The translations under genes were made by a program, and so were the position numbers. Positions 22,801-34,900 of a stretch of 64,000 nt of DNA are shown here, piece by piece. How positions within the stretch are numbered: position 1 is the stretch's first letter; the number at the start of each line of letters is the position of its first letter. The stretch comes from Blattamonas nauphoetae (lineage: Eukaryota > Preaxostyla > Oxymonadida). The stretch is taken from positions 186,001-250,000 of the forward strand of contig JARBJD010000039.1 in NCBI GenBank assembly GCA_033064195.1, read 5' to 3'. The notes below the pieces were generated by a model. The model searched no databases, was not told the DNA's origin, and was given only the letters and a program-made list of their open reading frames with translations.

Positions 22801-24715
22801 CGATCGAGAGGGGTTCGACCAAACACTGGTTGAGGTGCAGATGAACTTCTTCCTTCCTTTGATGGAAGAGTTAAAAGACATCAGCTCTATCACAATGGAC
22901 AGCATCGAGGACAATGTAATTATTGGTTGTGTTGTCCAAATGTTGCTTCTGATTTTCGCGGCTTTTGTTCTCTTCTGGTTTGCCACATTCCCCATCTGTC
23001 TTCGGATCCGATCGGTGAACAAGCTGGGAAAGGAAGAGCTTCGAGTTCTCTGTCTCGTCTCGCCAAAGACAGCCCGCGAACACCAATATCTGTTGGAGCT
23101 GAAGCAAAACAAAGACGAAAACGAAAACGAGCAATCCGAATCAGAATCGGAGGTTGATGTTCGACACCGGAAATGTGACGACCTGACCGAACTTCACAAC
23201 AATGCGGAGAAGCGTGAACAAGAAGAACGAGAGGCAGACATCGACGAGAAGCTGAAAAAGACGAAGTGCATCGTCCCAAAGTCCATCACACTCGCGCTCG
23301 TCTTCGGCACCCTTCTTTTCCTCATCGTTTCCTCATCCATGTTCATTTTAGCGTTCATCGGCATCATGTCCCTCCCGGAAATGACTCGCCTGATCGTTTT
23401 GAGTGGCTATCGTCGCCCGTATTTCAACATGCTCCTCTCTTTGTCCATTCTGAGACTGCATCCGATCTCGTACGGCCTGTCAGATCCGACCAACGATTCG
23501 CTCATTTTTCAGACAAGCAAATACACTTCCTCCATTCTCGAAAACACAACATTCTTGCATGACCCGGAGGTCCTTGACGAGACGGTCAGAAGATGCTCGC
23601 TCTTCCTCACACGCCTCTCAAGTCGATTCTTCCATGGAAGTGCAGTCGACACGCTGACTGGCGATGAGTTTTACGACAATCTCAACACAAATGGAGCTCG
23701 CGGACGGTTTGCATCGATTGATGCACTCAACACTCGACAGGACGATTGTTTTCTGGAGAACCGAAAAGGGTGCGACGAGGAGGGGCGATGGGGGGATTTT
23801 GAAGGGTCCTTCACCGGCCTTCTCGAAGTCATTGCCAAGGTCCTCTTGAAGTCCACCCAACTCACATATGACACCAAACACGAAACGCAGTTCGAGGATC
23901 AAGACATCACACTCCTTGTCAATCTGACGCGACAGGACATCCAGGACAGCCTGAGGCAGATTGGGTATCTTCTCCAGGCCGAACTGACAGAGATCACCGA
24001 CTCGTTTCAGAACGTCCTTCTGATCCTCATCATCTCCGTCTCAATCGCCGAGTTGATTCTCGCCCTTATTTTCTTCATCCCGCTCCCATCTCGATTGAAC
24101 GAGGTCGAATTTCTGGCCGGACGCATCTCGAAGCAATCAAAGGAGACGTCGAAACAGTCGTACGAATGGACAGATGCCCTGCAGACGGGTGTGACACGAA
24201 TGGATACAGTCAAAGACATGCTTCAGATGAGTCTGATAGAGATGCTTGACATGGTCGAGCAGAACAAGAAAGTGAATGAGCTGGAGATTGTTCAGGATCA
24301 GTTACTGTCGCTCGCTTTGTTCATGTTTTGGGATGAGGAAGAGTTGATGGAGCAATACGAGTATCCAGAGACTGTGATGAAGGCACATCAAAAGCAGCAC
24401 GCCACACTTTTCAAGAAACTGCTCGATTTCGTCACCCATCACTCCGGACGCATCCCATCTCGCGATGAAACACGAGATTTTTGCTCGACCTGGATTCGGA
24501 GTCACATCAACACTGAAGATTCAGACTTCGCCTCGTTTCTCCAACAAGAGGCGCCTGCCTCTGTCCTCGCTGTTGTGCCTGATCTTGACGCTTCTGATCT
24601 CCCGCGGTCTGTTCTTCAGTATTACCGTCACGCATCCATCGGAATGGAGGAACGCACCCGATTTGAGAGCGTTATGACAAGGCTCGGATTGAACAACGAT
24701 GGCACAGATCATTGA
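19875..24715 (+). CDS. Multi-membrane TmcB/TmcC-like sensor with C-terminal hemerythrin-like domain, 1599 aa
   Basis: Exon 1 is 19875-19892 (MYTFIQ), followed by a 41-bp intron (GTTTGC...TGTAG) and exon 2, 19934-24715; exon 2 has no in-frame ATG before 19976. The order is: N-terminal membrane bundle (~1-330); Pro/Ser-rich linker; TPR-like helices (~460-730, with ATNIYIQQLKENPDNSNVLR); membrane helix ~797-822; sensor 1; helix ~1000-1028; acidic linker; helix ~1123-1151; sensor 2 (~215 residues); helix ~1367-1391; hemerythrin-like domain ~1416-1550. The domain opens EWTDALQTGV..MD and keeps E1474, H1491, H1495, H1530 and D1535. The helix-1 His is Lys1433 and the HF..EE His is Met1470. So five of the seven usual iron ligands remain. 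A redox, oxygen or metal sensing role is inferred. Its paralogue at 8257-11562 lacks everything after sensor 1. Confidence 0.88.
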
Positions 24716-25085
24716 TTTTTTTCTGCTTTTGTCGTGGTTTGAGTGAACGGGTTGATCGTTCCCAATTTCTCTTCTATGAAACGGTCCCTCTAAATTTTTC
24801 TTGCAAGCTCATTTTTTTGCTTATCTGTTATAGACTTTATACAAGTCTCTTCAGCGAAACTTAGCGTTGTTAAAACATCTTTCGATTCTTTCCATGATAA
24901 CTTTTTTGTCTTATTCATTATTCGTGAATCGGTGTGTTCACATCGAACATTTAGATCTTTTCTTCTGTTTTTCGAATATTTAAGAGCTTTCAAAGAGAAT
25001 ATTGTTCGTATGATCGAACATGTCAGTTTGGGATATCTTGATTGTGATAAAAAAGGGTAGATCAACTCGTTGGACAGCTTGAATC
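24716..25085. other. Intergenic
   Basis: Spacer of 370 bp between two plus-strand genes. A minus-strand open frame of about 90 codons (24790-25065) lacks an ATG at its 5' end and has no family resemblance; I treat it as chance. Confidence 0.45.
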
Positions 25086-26336
25086 ATGTCTAGAATCCCT
25101 CAAAAAGAAGAGAACTTGAGTAAATCTGACAAAATAGTCGATACAAATCAATCTCAACCAATTCATGCGAACATAATGCCGAGTACTTGCGTCAGACCTT
25201 TAACGATCCAAGATAATAGCTCACCAGACAACAGATCCCTTGAATCCTTGATTCATCCAAACGATTGGAACAAAGACTCATTCAACTTCCCACATTTGTC
25301 AAATTTCGGGACATTATCACCAACAATAAGCATGAACTGGGAATTCACGAGAGAAGACGGAACGATGGCACAATGGGACGATGCTGACATCACAATAGAA
25401 TCTCCCCCAATCACAAGGATCAGTGAGCAGACAGACTACGCCTTCCTTTCTCATCCACAACACTCATTTGAGTCAGTGTTGAATGATTTGGGCCCATCCG
25501 AACCACAAACCCATCCTTCTTTCATCATCCCTTTCACTCAGTCCAATGTCTCTGTTCCACGCGAATTCCAACCTCTTCCATCCTTCTCCTCACCCACAAC
25601 TTTCCTTCCTGACCCATCAATTGTCATCCACACCCACACTTTTCCCTTCCGACTCCCTCCAATCTCTTCGCCTGTTCGATACACCGAGCCCAAGCAGAAG
25701 CGAGCCCAGCTGACCGGTGTCTCAGTCAATGGAAGCCCGCTCGTCGGGACGAACCGGAATAGCTCCTACGTCGCTGTCAACCTGAAGTCACTTCGAGTGA
25801 GCATTTCCGATCTGATAATCCCCATCGAGCCGCTTGCTGGACGAGTCTTGAGACAGATGGAGCAAAGAGTGGTGAACGGAGATGAGACAGTGATGCGAGT
25901 AATGAAAGATATGCGGTTTGTCAAAGAATCGTTTCTGGCAATTCCGATGGAGATCATCCGAACAGAGCGGTTTGCTTGGAAGACATGGACAGGAACTGAG
26001 AAGACATACGCACTGCTTCCCTTTGAGTTGGATAAAGGTCTTGTTGGAGGTGTGGTTCTGAAAACAACGAAGGTTCCTGAACGGATCCCTCAGTCGTTTG
26101 CTGATCGTATTTTAGACATTACGGGAGACGACGACGGAAGTTCGAGTGTGGAGGATGAACAAAGAATTGAAGAAACGAGAAGCGCGATTCCAACTCAGAC
26201 AGTCACAGTGTTGATCGAACAAGAGACCCCAGCGTTCCAAGTCTGGTCCAAAATGTTGGTTGATCGTCTGAGAGAACATGGAACGTTGATTGAGAGCGAA
26301 AATCCTGAGAAGACTCCAGATTTATCATCATCGTGA
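25086..26336 (+). CDS. Hypothetical protein, 416 aa
   Basis: One uninterrupted frame from ATG 25086 to TGA 26336. The first ~200 residues are rich in Ser, Pro, Asn and His and look disordered. From about residue 200 the sequence becomes ordered and basic: KQKRAQLTGVSVNGSPLVG, then SLRVSISDLIIPIEPLAG, then helical and strand-like segments. The C-terminal ~60 residues include an acidic stretch (DITGDDDGSSSVEDEQ) and a final amphipathic segment FQVWSKMLVDRLREHG. It has no signal peptide or membrane segment, so it is probably cytosolic or nuclear. I do not recognise a domain. Confidence 0.7.
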   Translation: MSRIPQKEENLSKSDKIVDTNQSQPIHANIMPSTCVRPLTIQDNSSPDNRSLESLIHPNDWNKDSFNFPHLSNFGTLSPTISMNWEFTREDGTMAQWDDADITIESPPITRISEQTDYAFLSHPQHSFESVLNDLGPSEPQTHPSFIIPFTQSNVSVPREFQPLPSFSSPTTFLPDPSIVIHTHTFPFRLPPISSPVRYTEPKQKRAQLTGVSVNGSPLVGTNRNSSYVAVNLKSLRVSISDLIIPIEPLAGRVLRQMEQRVVNGDETVMRVMKDMRFVKESFLAIPMEIIRTERFAWKTWTGTEKTYALLPFELDKGLVGGVVLKTTKVPERIPQSFADRILDITGDDDGSSSVEDEQRIEETRSAIPTQTVTVLIEQETPAFQVWSKMLVDRLREHGTLIESENPEKTPDLSSS

Positions 26337-26675
26337 TGAAAGTACTGGTAAGAATCGAACAAAGAGACAAATATTCAATTTCGTTTCAAAAACCCTGGCT
26401 TTCAGAATATTATTTTGCAGAAGAGAGTGTCTTTTGTACTGATGATGATTGATCGAAATTGTGATTTAATATTTGAGAAAAGCAAGGACTGCGTCACTAA
26501 ACACGAAGGATGTCGAACCAATCGTCTTCGGATGATATGATGTGCTGAGGAAACTGTGTCGGATGAAAAAAACTCAGGTTAGTATGTTAGATCGAGAATG
26601 ATATGTTGAACTGACAAATTCAGTCATTCGATAGAGTGAGATCAGATAAAGAAGTCATCCTGGGTCGATCGATCA
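26337..26675. other. Intergenic
   Basis: AT-rich spacer between the hypothetical gene and the hydrolase. Nothing recognised. Confidence 0.45.
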
Positions 26676-27729
26676 ATGAAAAAACTCCTCCTGATAATTG
26701 CGATAATTGTGGCGCTTCTTGCCATACTATTGTACATCATCCAATATATTTTTGAATCAAACTCATTTAATCATTATGCACACCCAGAGGAGTATGGAAA
26801 ATTCCCATCAGATTTTGGAGGTATCTAAGCCAGTTATTCTTAATTCATTCACTCTTCCTTCTCATTTATGCAGTTGAATATGAGGAAGTTTATTTTAAAT
26901 CGACGAATAACGTCAACATAGTATCTTCCATCTCCGAATTCACGTTGTGGTCGTTTAGCATGGATGGTGGCTTCAACATTCCAAAAATGCTCCAACCCTG
27001 ATTTACAGTCATGGAAATGCAGACAGTATCATTTTTTGTCATTATTCACTGGATTAAGGCATCGAAACTCGCTCTCTCCTCCTCACCGTCCTCTACAAGC
27101 AATTGAAGTGCAACGTTCTTGCTTATGATTATCGAGGATACGGAAAGAGTAATCCTGGTATGAGGACAACGTATCAAGGGACATCGGACGATGCTGATGC
27201 GGCCCTTGCGTTCGTAAAGGAGAAGATGAAAAATGGATTCGGAACCAAAATTTACGCATACGGTCATTCTCTAGGAGGTGGAATCACCACAGATCTCGTC
27301 CGAAGACATCCGAATGATTTTCAACTCCTTATTCTGGAGAATACCCTTCTCTCTCTTCGGAAGCAGGTGAAAAAGATAGCTAAAGATAACAAGATCCCGA
27401 TGTTGTCCATATTTTGTAAAGATGTTTACAACAATGAACGAAATATTCAGAATATCACAATCCCAACAGTCATTATTGTCGGTTTGTCATTCTGTCATTG
27501 CTCACATGTTGTTCAGGGGATAAAGACGATTTTGTTCCTCACCAAAACTCTGAAAAGCTCTTTGAAATCTCAGGTTTGTCTTTATTTCAAAAACGATCGT
27601 TTTTTAGCCGCCAAACAGAAAATTATCGTTCATAATCCTGATGGAGAGCACAAGGCGGATTGGGAGAAAGATGTCCACACTATTTGTGATCCAATCAATG
27701 AATTCATTACAACTCACAATTTACGCTGA
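26676..27729 (+). CDS. Alpha/beta hydrolase of ABHD13/17 (Bem46-like) type, 286 aa, six exons
   Basis: The model is 26676-26820, 26874-26920, 26959-27025, 27059-27481, 27517-27573 and 27608-27729. The five introns are 53, 38, 33, 35 and 34 bp, starting GTATC(T/A) or GTTTGT. Without splicing the frame breaks several times; with it the protein is continuous and matches the family. An N-terminal membrane anchor (LLLIIAIIVALLAILLYII) is followed by the strand TLIYSHGNADS and then LAYDYRGYGKSNPG. The nucleophile elbow GHSLGG holds Ser157. The acid is Asp231 in GDKDDFVPH and the base His261 in DGEHKAD, giving a complete triad. Family members are membrane-tethered serine hydrolases, some of which remove palmitoyl groups; the substrate here is unknown. 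RPS3 lies 181 bp downstream on the same strand. Confidence 0.88.
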
Positions 27730-27910
27730 CAATTGTCAACTTAACGAGAATGGGCAGTTGTCCTCTTTTATTTTCGCGAACCAGACATTTCAGTATTTAA
27801 ATTGATTTATTGGTGAAGACATCTTAGAAAACGGATTTCTTGACGAGTGAATGGTTAGGTCGGAATTATGGGGGATTGTCAAAAATCCCCCGCCACCTGA
27901 TCAAAAAACG

Positions 27911-28721
27911 ATGGACGCCAAAATCAACAAGAAACGTAAGGTATATTCGATTATCTACCTTCTATTCCATTCCTGCTCATTATTTATCAACATTTAGTTC
28001 GTGGCCGACGGTGTGTTCGCAGCAGAGTTGAACGCCTTCTTCCAATTGGAGCTCTCTGCTGATGGCTACTCTGGCCTTGAAATCCGTGTGATCCCACCAC
28101 ACACTGAAATCACCATCCGTGCCACCCGCACATCCTCAATCATTGGAGGAGACGGAAAGAGGTGTGATTTTTTACATCGTCACATATCATTTCTTCCTCC
28201 TTACGTACAGACTGAACGAACTCACCTCTCTCGTCCAAAAGAGATGGGGATTCAACGAGAAGAGCATTCGTCTCGTCGCTGAACGTCTGAAGAGCCGCGC
28301 CATCTCAGCTGTCGCTCAAGCTGAGTCCATGGTCTACAAGATCACCCGTGGCCTTCCAGTGCGTCGTGCAGCTTACGCTATTGTCCGCTATGTCATGGAG
28401 AATGACGGTCGCGGTATTGAAGTGCGTGTTTCTGGCAAGCTCCGTGGCCAGAGAGGAAAGACAATGAAGTTCCGTGATGGATACATGCTCAAGTCTGGTG
28501 AGCCAAACAAGGTCCTCGTCGACACAGCTGTCCGTCATCTCCTCATGGAACAGGGCTGCCTTGGTATCCAGGTCAAGATTATGATGCCAACCAAGAAGCA
28601 GTCTGACTTCGGTCTAGATTACATCCAGCCCGATGTCATCGACATCCTCAACCCAAAGGAGGAGGAACTCCGCTCAGCCATCGCTGAATTCAAACGTATT
28701 GACAATGTCAACGCTCAATAA
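27911..28721 (+). CDS. RPS3: Small ribosomal subunit protein uS3 (RPS3), 234 aa, three exons
   Basis: The exons are 27911-27940, 27998-28161 and 28211-28721, with introns of 57 and 49 bp (GTATAT...TTTAG and GTGTGA...TACAG). The first exon encodes [10 protein letters not shown], which joins to [19 protein letters not shown], the standard eukaryotic uS3 start. The KH domain with the GGDGKR/LNEL junction at the second intron is present. The C-terminal S3 domain includes [32 protein letters not shown] and [15 protein letters not shown]. The length is close to that of human RPS3 (243 aa). It acts at the mRNA entry channel of the 40S subunit. This housekeeping gene confirms a eukaryotic chromosome and gives the most useful phylogenetic marker in the window. 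AATAAA lies about 105 bp after the stop. Confidence 0.97.
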
Positions 28722-28859
28722 CTGTTTTGTCGTTTTGAAATCATCTTTCGAAGCATTGCCATTATTAAATGCAAATGTTTCGTTGATTCTGAGTGACAAC
28801 ACATTTTTTTCGACAATTCATTCTCAATAAAGGGTCAAGAGCTTGGTTGAACTTTCTAT

Positions 28860-28917
28860 GGGTCGATCTAGGATCTCACCGAACTCAAACGGACATTATC
28901 AAGGAGAACAATCTAAA
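28860..28917 (+). promoter_or_regulatory. Conserved 5' leader of receptor copy A
   Basis: The ~58 bp before the start codon match the same stretch before copy B (46108-46164). The best-conserved block is GATCTAG(G/A)ATCTCACC, about 40-54 bp upstream of ATG. Sequence further upstream is unrelated, so this is the left edge of the duplication or a retained core promoter/leader. Confidence 0.5.
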
Positions 28918-31900
28918 ATGCGTCGATTACTCCTACTCTTAGTCTGCTTTATCCCAGTTGCGTTTCCAACCGACCCTCAAGGTGCTGCTGATGAATCAAA
29001 AGTCAAACCGATTCCTCTGCTGTCCGTGATTTCCAAATGGAGAACCAACTCCAAAGACTCTGGAAATGAACACGTGGAACTGAAGTCGGGAGTTTTCCAT
29101 GGACACAACGTGATGATTGAATCAGAAAGTGTTTTGCTGTCTGGGAAGAATTCGATGATTCTTCTTGACGAGAATGGGGATGGATCAGGAACAAACATGG
29201 GATGGAAGGAAACACTGTTTTGCTTGCGGAACGGGACATTGGGGATTGAGAAGATTGATATTAAAGTGAACTCGGCTGTCCAACCAAAAGAATTGCTGGG
29301 CAGGAGCAAGGACAAAGGGTCAGAAGGACCCTATCTGGTGGTGGTACGATCATCGACATTTTGGATGGTTTCATGCCGCGTTGAGATGAACGATGTGAAT
29401 TCGCCGATTCTGGTGTCATCAGAATCAGACATGGTGGACTCATCCGACGACACGTCTGTGTGTCTTTCGAAGGTGGAACTGCACACAAGGTCGCAACATC
29501 ATGGATCTTTCTGTGCGATCGAAGCAGGAACTGGACAGTCAGAGTCTGTGTTCATTCACGTCGAATCGTCACGATTCCTGGACACTGATGTTTGCGGACG
29601 GGATGGAATTTCGTTTTCGCTCTTGCCAACATGCCAGGAACGACGAATCTACCCGACGATTTCGTCATCTCTGTCGTCAATGTCGTTCCGCAATGTTTCA
29701 TCGTCACAAGCGAGTTGTCCTCAACAAAACGGAATGATGTCTCAAAAAATGGTGAACACGGAAGTTGAATGGACGGACCACCATCTTTCTGGATCGACGA
29801 TTCGGGACATGAACTCGGGAGGGTCTCTTCTGTGCGTGAACTCGTCCTTCGCGTCGTGCCACACCGTGCCCCGCGACAACCAATACGACAAATACCTGCT
29901 TGACTACACCTCATCCGATTCTTCACTTAACTTCCCATTATCCACAGCTGGAGTGTCAATCTCCTTCGAAAAATGCACATTCACCGACATGACGAAAACC
30001 ATCACAAACACAGCATCGGCCGAAGGCGGTGGTGCCGTCTTTGTTGAAAACAATCTCTACGACGGGTCTTATTTCGTCACCATCACGTCATGCTCCTTCC
30101 TCCGCTGTCACTTGTACACAGATGGAGATTCAAAAGGAGGAGGAGCTGTCAGCATCCGTCGGAACGACCAATATGGAGGAACAGGCACAGTGAAATCATC
30201 GACCTTTACACAATGTGAATCACACGGAGGATCTGTTGACAGTGGTGCACTCCACTTTCGGTGCCAACAGACAGCACGAGTGGAGAGCTGTGTGTTCACA
30301 GAGAACAAAGCTGTAACGGATGAGCATTGCATCGGAGGTGGGGTGAGTTTTCTACATCTTGACTTGGCGGAAGTGTTCAACTCCTCGTTCGTCAGAAACC
30401 AGGCTGGTGGTGGAGGAGCGATGGAGATCAACACAGTGTCACGAGCAAGAATGGAGTCGGTTCTTTTGGATGGAAACACTGCTGATCAAACGGGTTCATA
30501 CAGCAAATCGAATGACATCTGGATCAGCGCTGAATGGCTACAGGATCTCTCAGCATGGATGACCGACGTGATCTCGACGAGCAAAGATCAAATGTTCTTC
30601 TTCATAATCAACAAGCCTCGTGAGCTTGACACTGTTCAGAATGTGAAGGCCAGCCAAGCAACATCGTCGTCGGACGAAACAATGAGCGGAATCCTGTCCT
30701 TCGTTGATTGTCGATCGATTGGCTTTGCAACATGTCATTTGACGTTCTCTTACGAATACAAAGTGTCTGTTGCATTCGCCAGTGAATACGAAGAAGAGAC
30801 GATTGTGATTGAGGACAGACGTACGACGATCGAGGGGACAGCTTCAGGTGGAACAGCTCCGACGATTGTTCCTGAATCGACAATCTCTTCTCTGTTCACG
30901 ATTGGAGATGGATCAAAACAAGCGAGTCTGTCACTCTCAACATTCACGCTGAGCTCGTCTTCGTCTTCTCTTGTTTCGCTGATTGAAGTGAAGAATCTTG
31001 GATCTCTGACACTGAATGGGATCTCACTGTCGACAGTTGTGTCTGGATCGTGTCTGGTGTTGGGGAGTGGGAGTTCATTCACTTGGACGTCGTCGCCTTT
31101 CTCAGACGTCACATCAACCTCAAATGGAAGTCACATTCTGGCGGGATCAGCCGATGGAACGATTGTGAACTCATCATCACTCATCCTTCACGAGCGACCA
31201 GCCCTCCCAACGTCTGGTCTGTTCACAGAGGAAGAGAAGCGGAAATTCCATCTGTTCGGAGGAGTGTCGGGATCGATGCTGTACTTTTGGTATCCTCACA
31301 CACCGACTGAGCTGACGACTCACATCAACGAGAAAGGAGAAGACCATTCGAATTGTGGGAAATACGAGCTTCCTTGTTTGACGATCTCGACAGGATTGCT
31401 GAAAAGGAATTCGAAGTGTGAGTTTGTGATTGAATCTGCTCTGTCAGTTTCGGAAGTTGTGTCAGTTTCAGAAACATCGATCTTGAAAGGATCAGGATCG
31501 TCGGCTCGAGAATTGCTGATATCTGATGGAACGAGTATCTCTGTGAGTGGTGAAGTCTTGACATTGTCTTCTCTCTCCTTCATTGCTGAATCAAGCTCGA
31601 CCAGAACAGCCTCTCTCCTGTCTGTGGGGAGTGGAGCGTCTCTGTCTGTGGACTCATGCTCGTTCTCTGGATTCCACAGTTCGTCGAATGGAGGAGTCAT
31701 CTCCGCTGTGCTTTCTGTTTCCTCGTTGCTTGTCGTCTCTTCCACTGCTTTCTCGTCGTGCTCGTCCACTCAGAAAGGAGGAGGGATTCACGTGACGATT
31801 GCAGGTGGTTCATTTGCGTTTGAAAGTGGAACGAGTTTCACTGATTGTTCGGCGTCTTCTGGAACTGACTTGTTTGTGTCAGCACCTGATCTCTCTTCGT

Positions 31901-34900
31901 CGATCACGCCTCTCAGCATGGCGTTCCTCACTCCTCCCTCATCAGTTTCGTCATTGTCTCCGGAAGTTGTGAAATATGTTGGGAATGAGGATGCGAATCC
32001 TTCGTACCTGATTCCTCTGATTCTGTATCTGATGCCGTTTGGTTCGACAGGGTTTGTGGATGAGAATGGAGCAGATGGGGAGATGTGTGGCTTTTCTGTG
32101 CATCGATGCTCGACAATCGGAAAGACTCAGTTGGCCCTTCTTGCGAATGGAACGAAAACGGCCGATGTCTTCTCGAGTGGATCAATTGAGGTTTGTGGGG
32201 AGGTGGCTCTGGCAGAGAAGATTGAGGTTGGAGAGTATTGTCTGACGATCTCGCACCCATCGACAGGAATGAATGGAGTGGTGGTTGGAGTTGGAGGAGA
32301 ATTCTCGAACGCCGCCCCAACAAGCAAGCTGATCTTGTCATCTTTGTCGATCTCGTTTGCGTCAGCCATCTCGACATCTCTCTTCTCGATCAGCCAGGGT
32401 TCTGTTGAAATTCGAAACAGCAAGTTCGTGGATGTTTCGAACTCAGCGTCGTTGTTCTCACTGTCTGGGGGATCGACGCTGTTCGAATCGACGACGATTG
32501 GAGCGATTTCCTTCTCTGATACTCACAGTGTGTTCTCGTTGTCAGGAACATCTTCACTGTCGATCAAGTCTGTGGACTTCGAGTCGATTAGCACAACAGG
32601 CTCAGGATCAGTGATCTCCTCGACTTCGGAAGGAACGATCTCACTGGACACCGTCTCGTTCTCATCGTGCAACTGTGGATCGAGTGGGAAAGGCCGAAGC
32701 ATCTCAATCGTTCGACCATCGTTCACCGCAACGCATTTTGTGATGAAATCGGAGACAATCAAGGTTGCTGGGACGACAGGATTGCACGAGATCTATCTGT
32801 CAGGAAGTGGTCTTGAGTCTCTCGAGATGTCAGGATGGGAGAGTGTGATTGGAGGGAATGATGGAACACTGACGAAAGCGAAACTGGAGAATGTGTTTGG
32901 GATTGATTCGGCGGATGTTGGGAAGAGTGGACCGCTTGGGTATTTCTTGTATGCTCACACTTCTGGACCAGTGTTTGTGTCTGAGGAGTTCTGGGATCAC
33001 GAGAAGTGTGGTCAAGTGCAACTTCCTTGCTCGTCACTAGTTCACTCTATGGATCAACTTCCATTGTCGTCTCCAACAATCAAAGTGAAAAGTGGGCTGA
33101 CCGTTAACGCTAAGATTTCTGTTCCAACGAATGGTCTTTCACTCTCGTCGTCGTCTGACACTGTGTACACTCTCACGATGGGTGATGGTGGATGGTTCTC
33201 TCACACGTCGGGGTTGTTCTCCATCTCCACACTTGCTTTCGTTGCTGAAACATCAACTCCTCGAGCGAACTCGCTCATCTCCATCTCGAGTGAATCGTCC
33301 CTCTCCATCGACACTTGCTCATTCTCTGGTTTCTCTGTGATTGGATCTGGATCGATTGTGTCTGGAACAGTCTCTGCTTCAAGTAGTTTGTGGATCACGA
33401 ACACGAACTTTGAGTGTTGCAGCTCGTCTGAGAATGGAGGAGTTGTGTGTGTTGTCTGTGAATCGGGATTGCCGACAGCCTCTCTTGTTGTGAAGGGAAC
33501 ATTTGATACTGATTGCAAATGCGGAAGTGGGAAGTTTGGTGAATGGGTGTTCTTGGAAGGACATGGCTTGGACGAGCTCGTTGCCACATCGAACTGGGCT
33601 GGGAGTGTTCAAGGTCTCTCTCAACCGACTGATCAGAACAAGCTGTGGGGAGAGGACAAATCGAGATTGAACCGTCCTTTCAATTGGAGCACGCTGCTTG
33701 TGTATCTTGTGGATCTTTCAACGAATGAAGCGGCAGTGAGTTCGGATGGATTGGATGTGATTGGCTGTGGGGGATGTGACGACACCGTGTCAGACACTCG
33801 AGACCACTTTTCAGCATCTTGTGAAAGAAGCGCCAAGTGAGATTGTTGTGAGAGATCCTGGAGAGCTGGCGACTCGCCGCGAATGTGAATGGAATCATCT
33901 GAAGCTATCTGGAGCATCCCAATCCACGCCCATCACCGTGAAGAATGCTGGCCAATTCATTCTCTCTCGAAATCAACTGACATTCTCGTCTCTGTCATTC
34001 AACGCGCCAGTGTCTGGTCTTGGTCACACATTCATCGTTCTCTCTGACGAAGCCTCACTTGCGGTCTCGTCGTGCAGTTTCGCTGGATTCCGATCTCCTT
34101 CAAATGGATCAGTTGTTGGAGGGGTTGTGGGAATGGGGAAGTCTGTTGTGCTGAACACAGTGGACTTCAAGGATTGTGTTTCCGAAGGTTCTGGAAATTG
34201 GATTTGGCTTGACATCCGTGGCTGTGGAGTTGAGACGAACATCGAAATGAAAAGAGTTGTTTCATCAGACACGACAGCGCACGAGACATCGGATGTTGTG
34301 TTGCTGGGAAGATCTTTGGGAAAAGTTGTTGTTGTGTCGAAATGGGAAGGGTCGTTGTCGAACATTGATGAGATTGCGTTTTGGGGAGAAGATGTGGAAC
34401 ATGGACTTTCCTCGTCTCTGCTTGTGTATCTGCAGTCGATTGAGAGAACAGTTCTGATTGGAGGAGAACAATGTGCAGATATTCCGAACTGTGGTCACTT
34501 TGGAGTGGGCTGTCCCTCGATTGGGAAAGGATATTCGCGGATCAATACAACCACAACACATCTTCTGAAAATCTCGATTGGATCGTCAGTAACGATGGAC
34601 GAGATTCTCTCTTTTGCATCAAACCAAAACATTGCTCTCTCTGGGATTGGCGAACAATCGCTTTCGATTGATCCGAACAGTCAGATTGTGATTTCAAGTG
34701 GAAGTGTTTCTGTTTCGTCTCTCTCCTTCGTTGCGAAAGATGCCACATCTCGAACAGTCTCTGTCCTATCTGTGACGAGTGGAGCGTCTCTGTCTGTGTT
34801 ATCATGCTCGTTCTCGGGATTCTCTCTCTCGGACTGCCCTGTTGTGAACCATCTCGGGGGAAGCGTGACGTTGGGAACAGTGTCGTTCTCAACGATTTGT

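Noticed and set aside
24790-25065. 91-codon minus-strand frame between two plus-strand genes
   Set aside because: It begins with TTG, overlaps the promoter region of the next gene and lacks family features.
27050-27060. In-frame TAA in the hydrolase, which could suggest TAA read as glutamine as in some oxymonads
   Set aside because: A 33-bp GTATC...AAG intron removes it and gives a better family match; all other genes use TAA, TAG and TGA as stops.
28843-28917. Upstream in-frame start (MVELSMGRSRIS...) for receptor copy A
   Set aside because: It would place 25 hydrophilic residues before the signal peptide; copy B starts at the position matching ATG 28918, and the preceding bases are the conserved leader.
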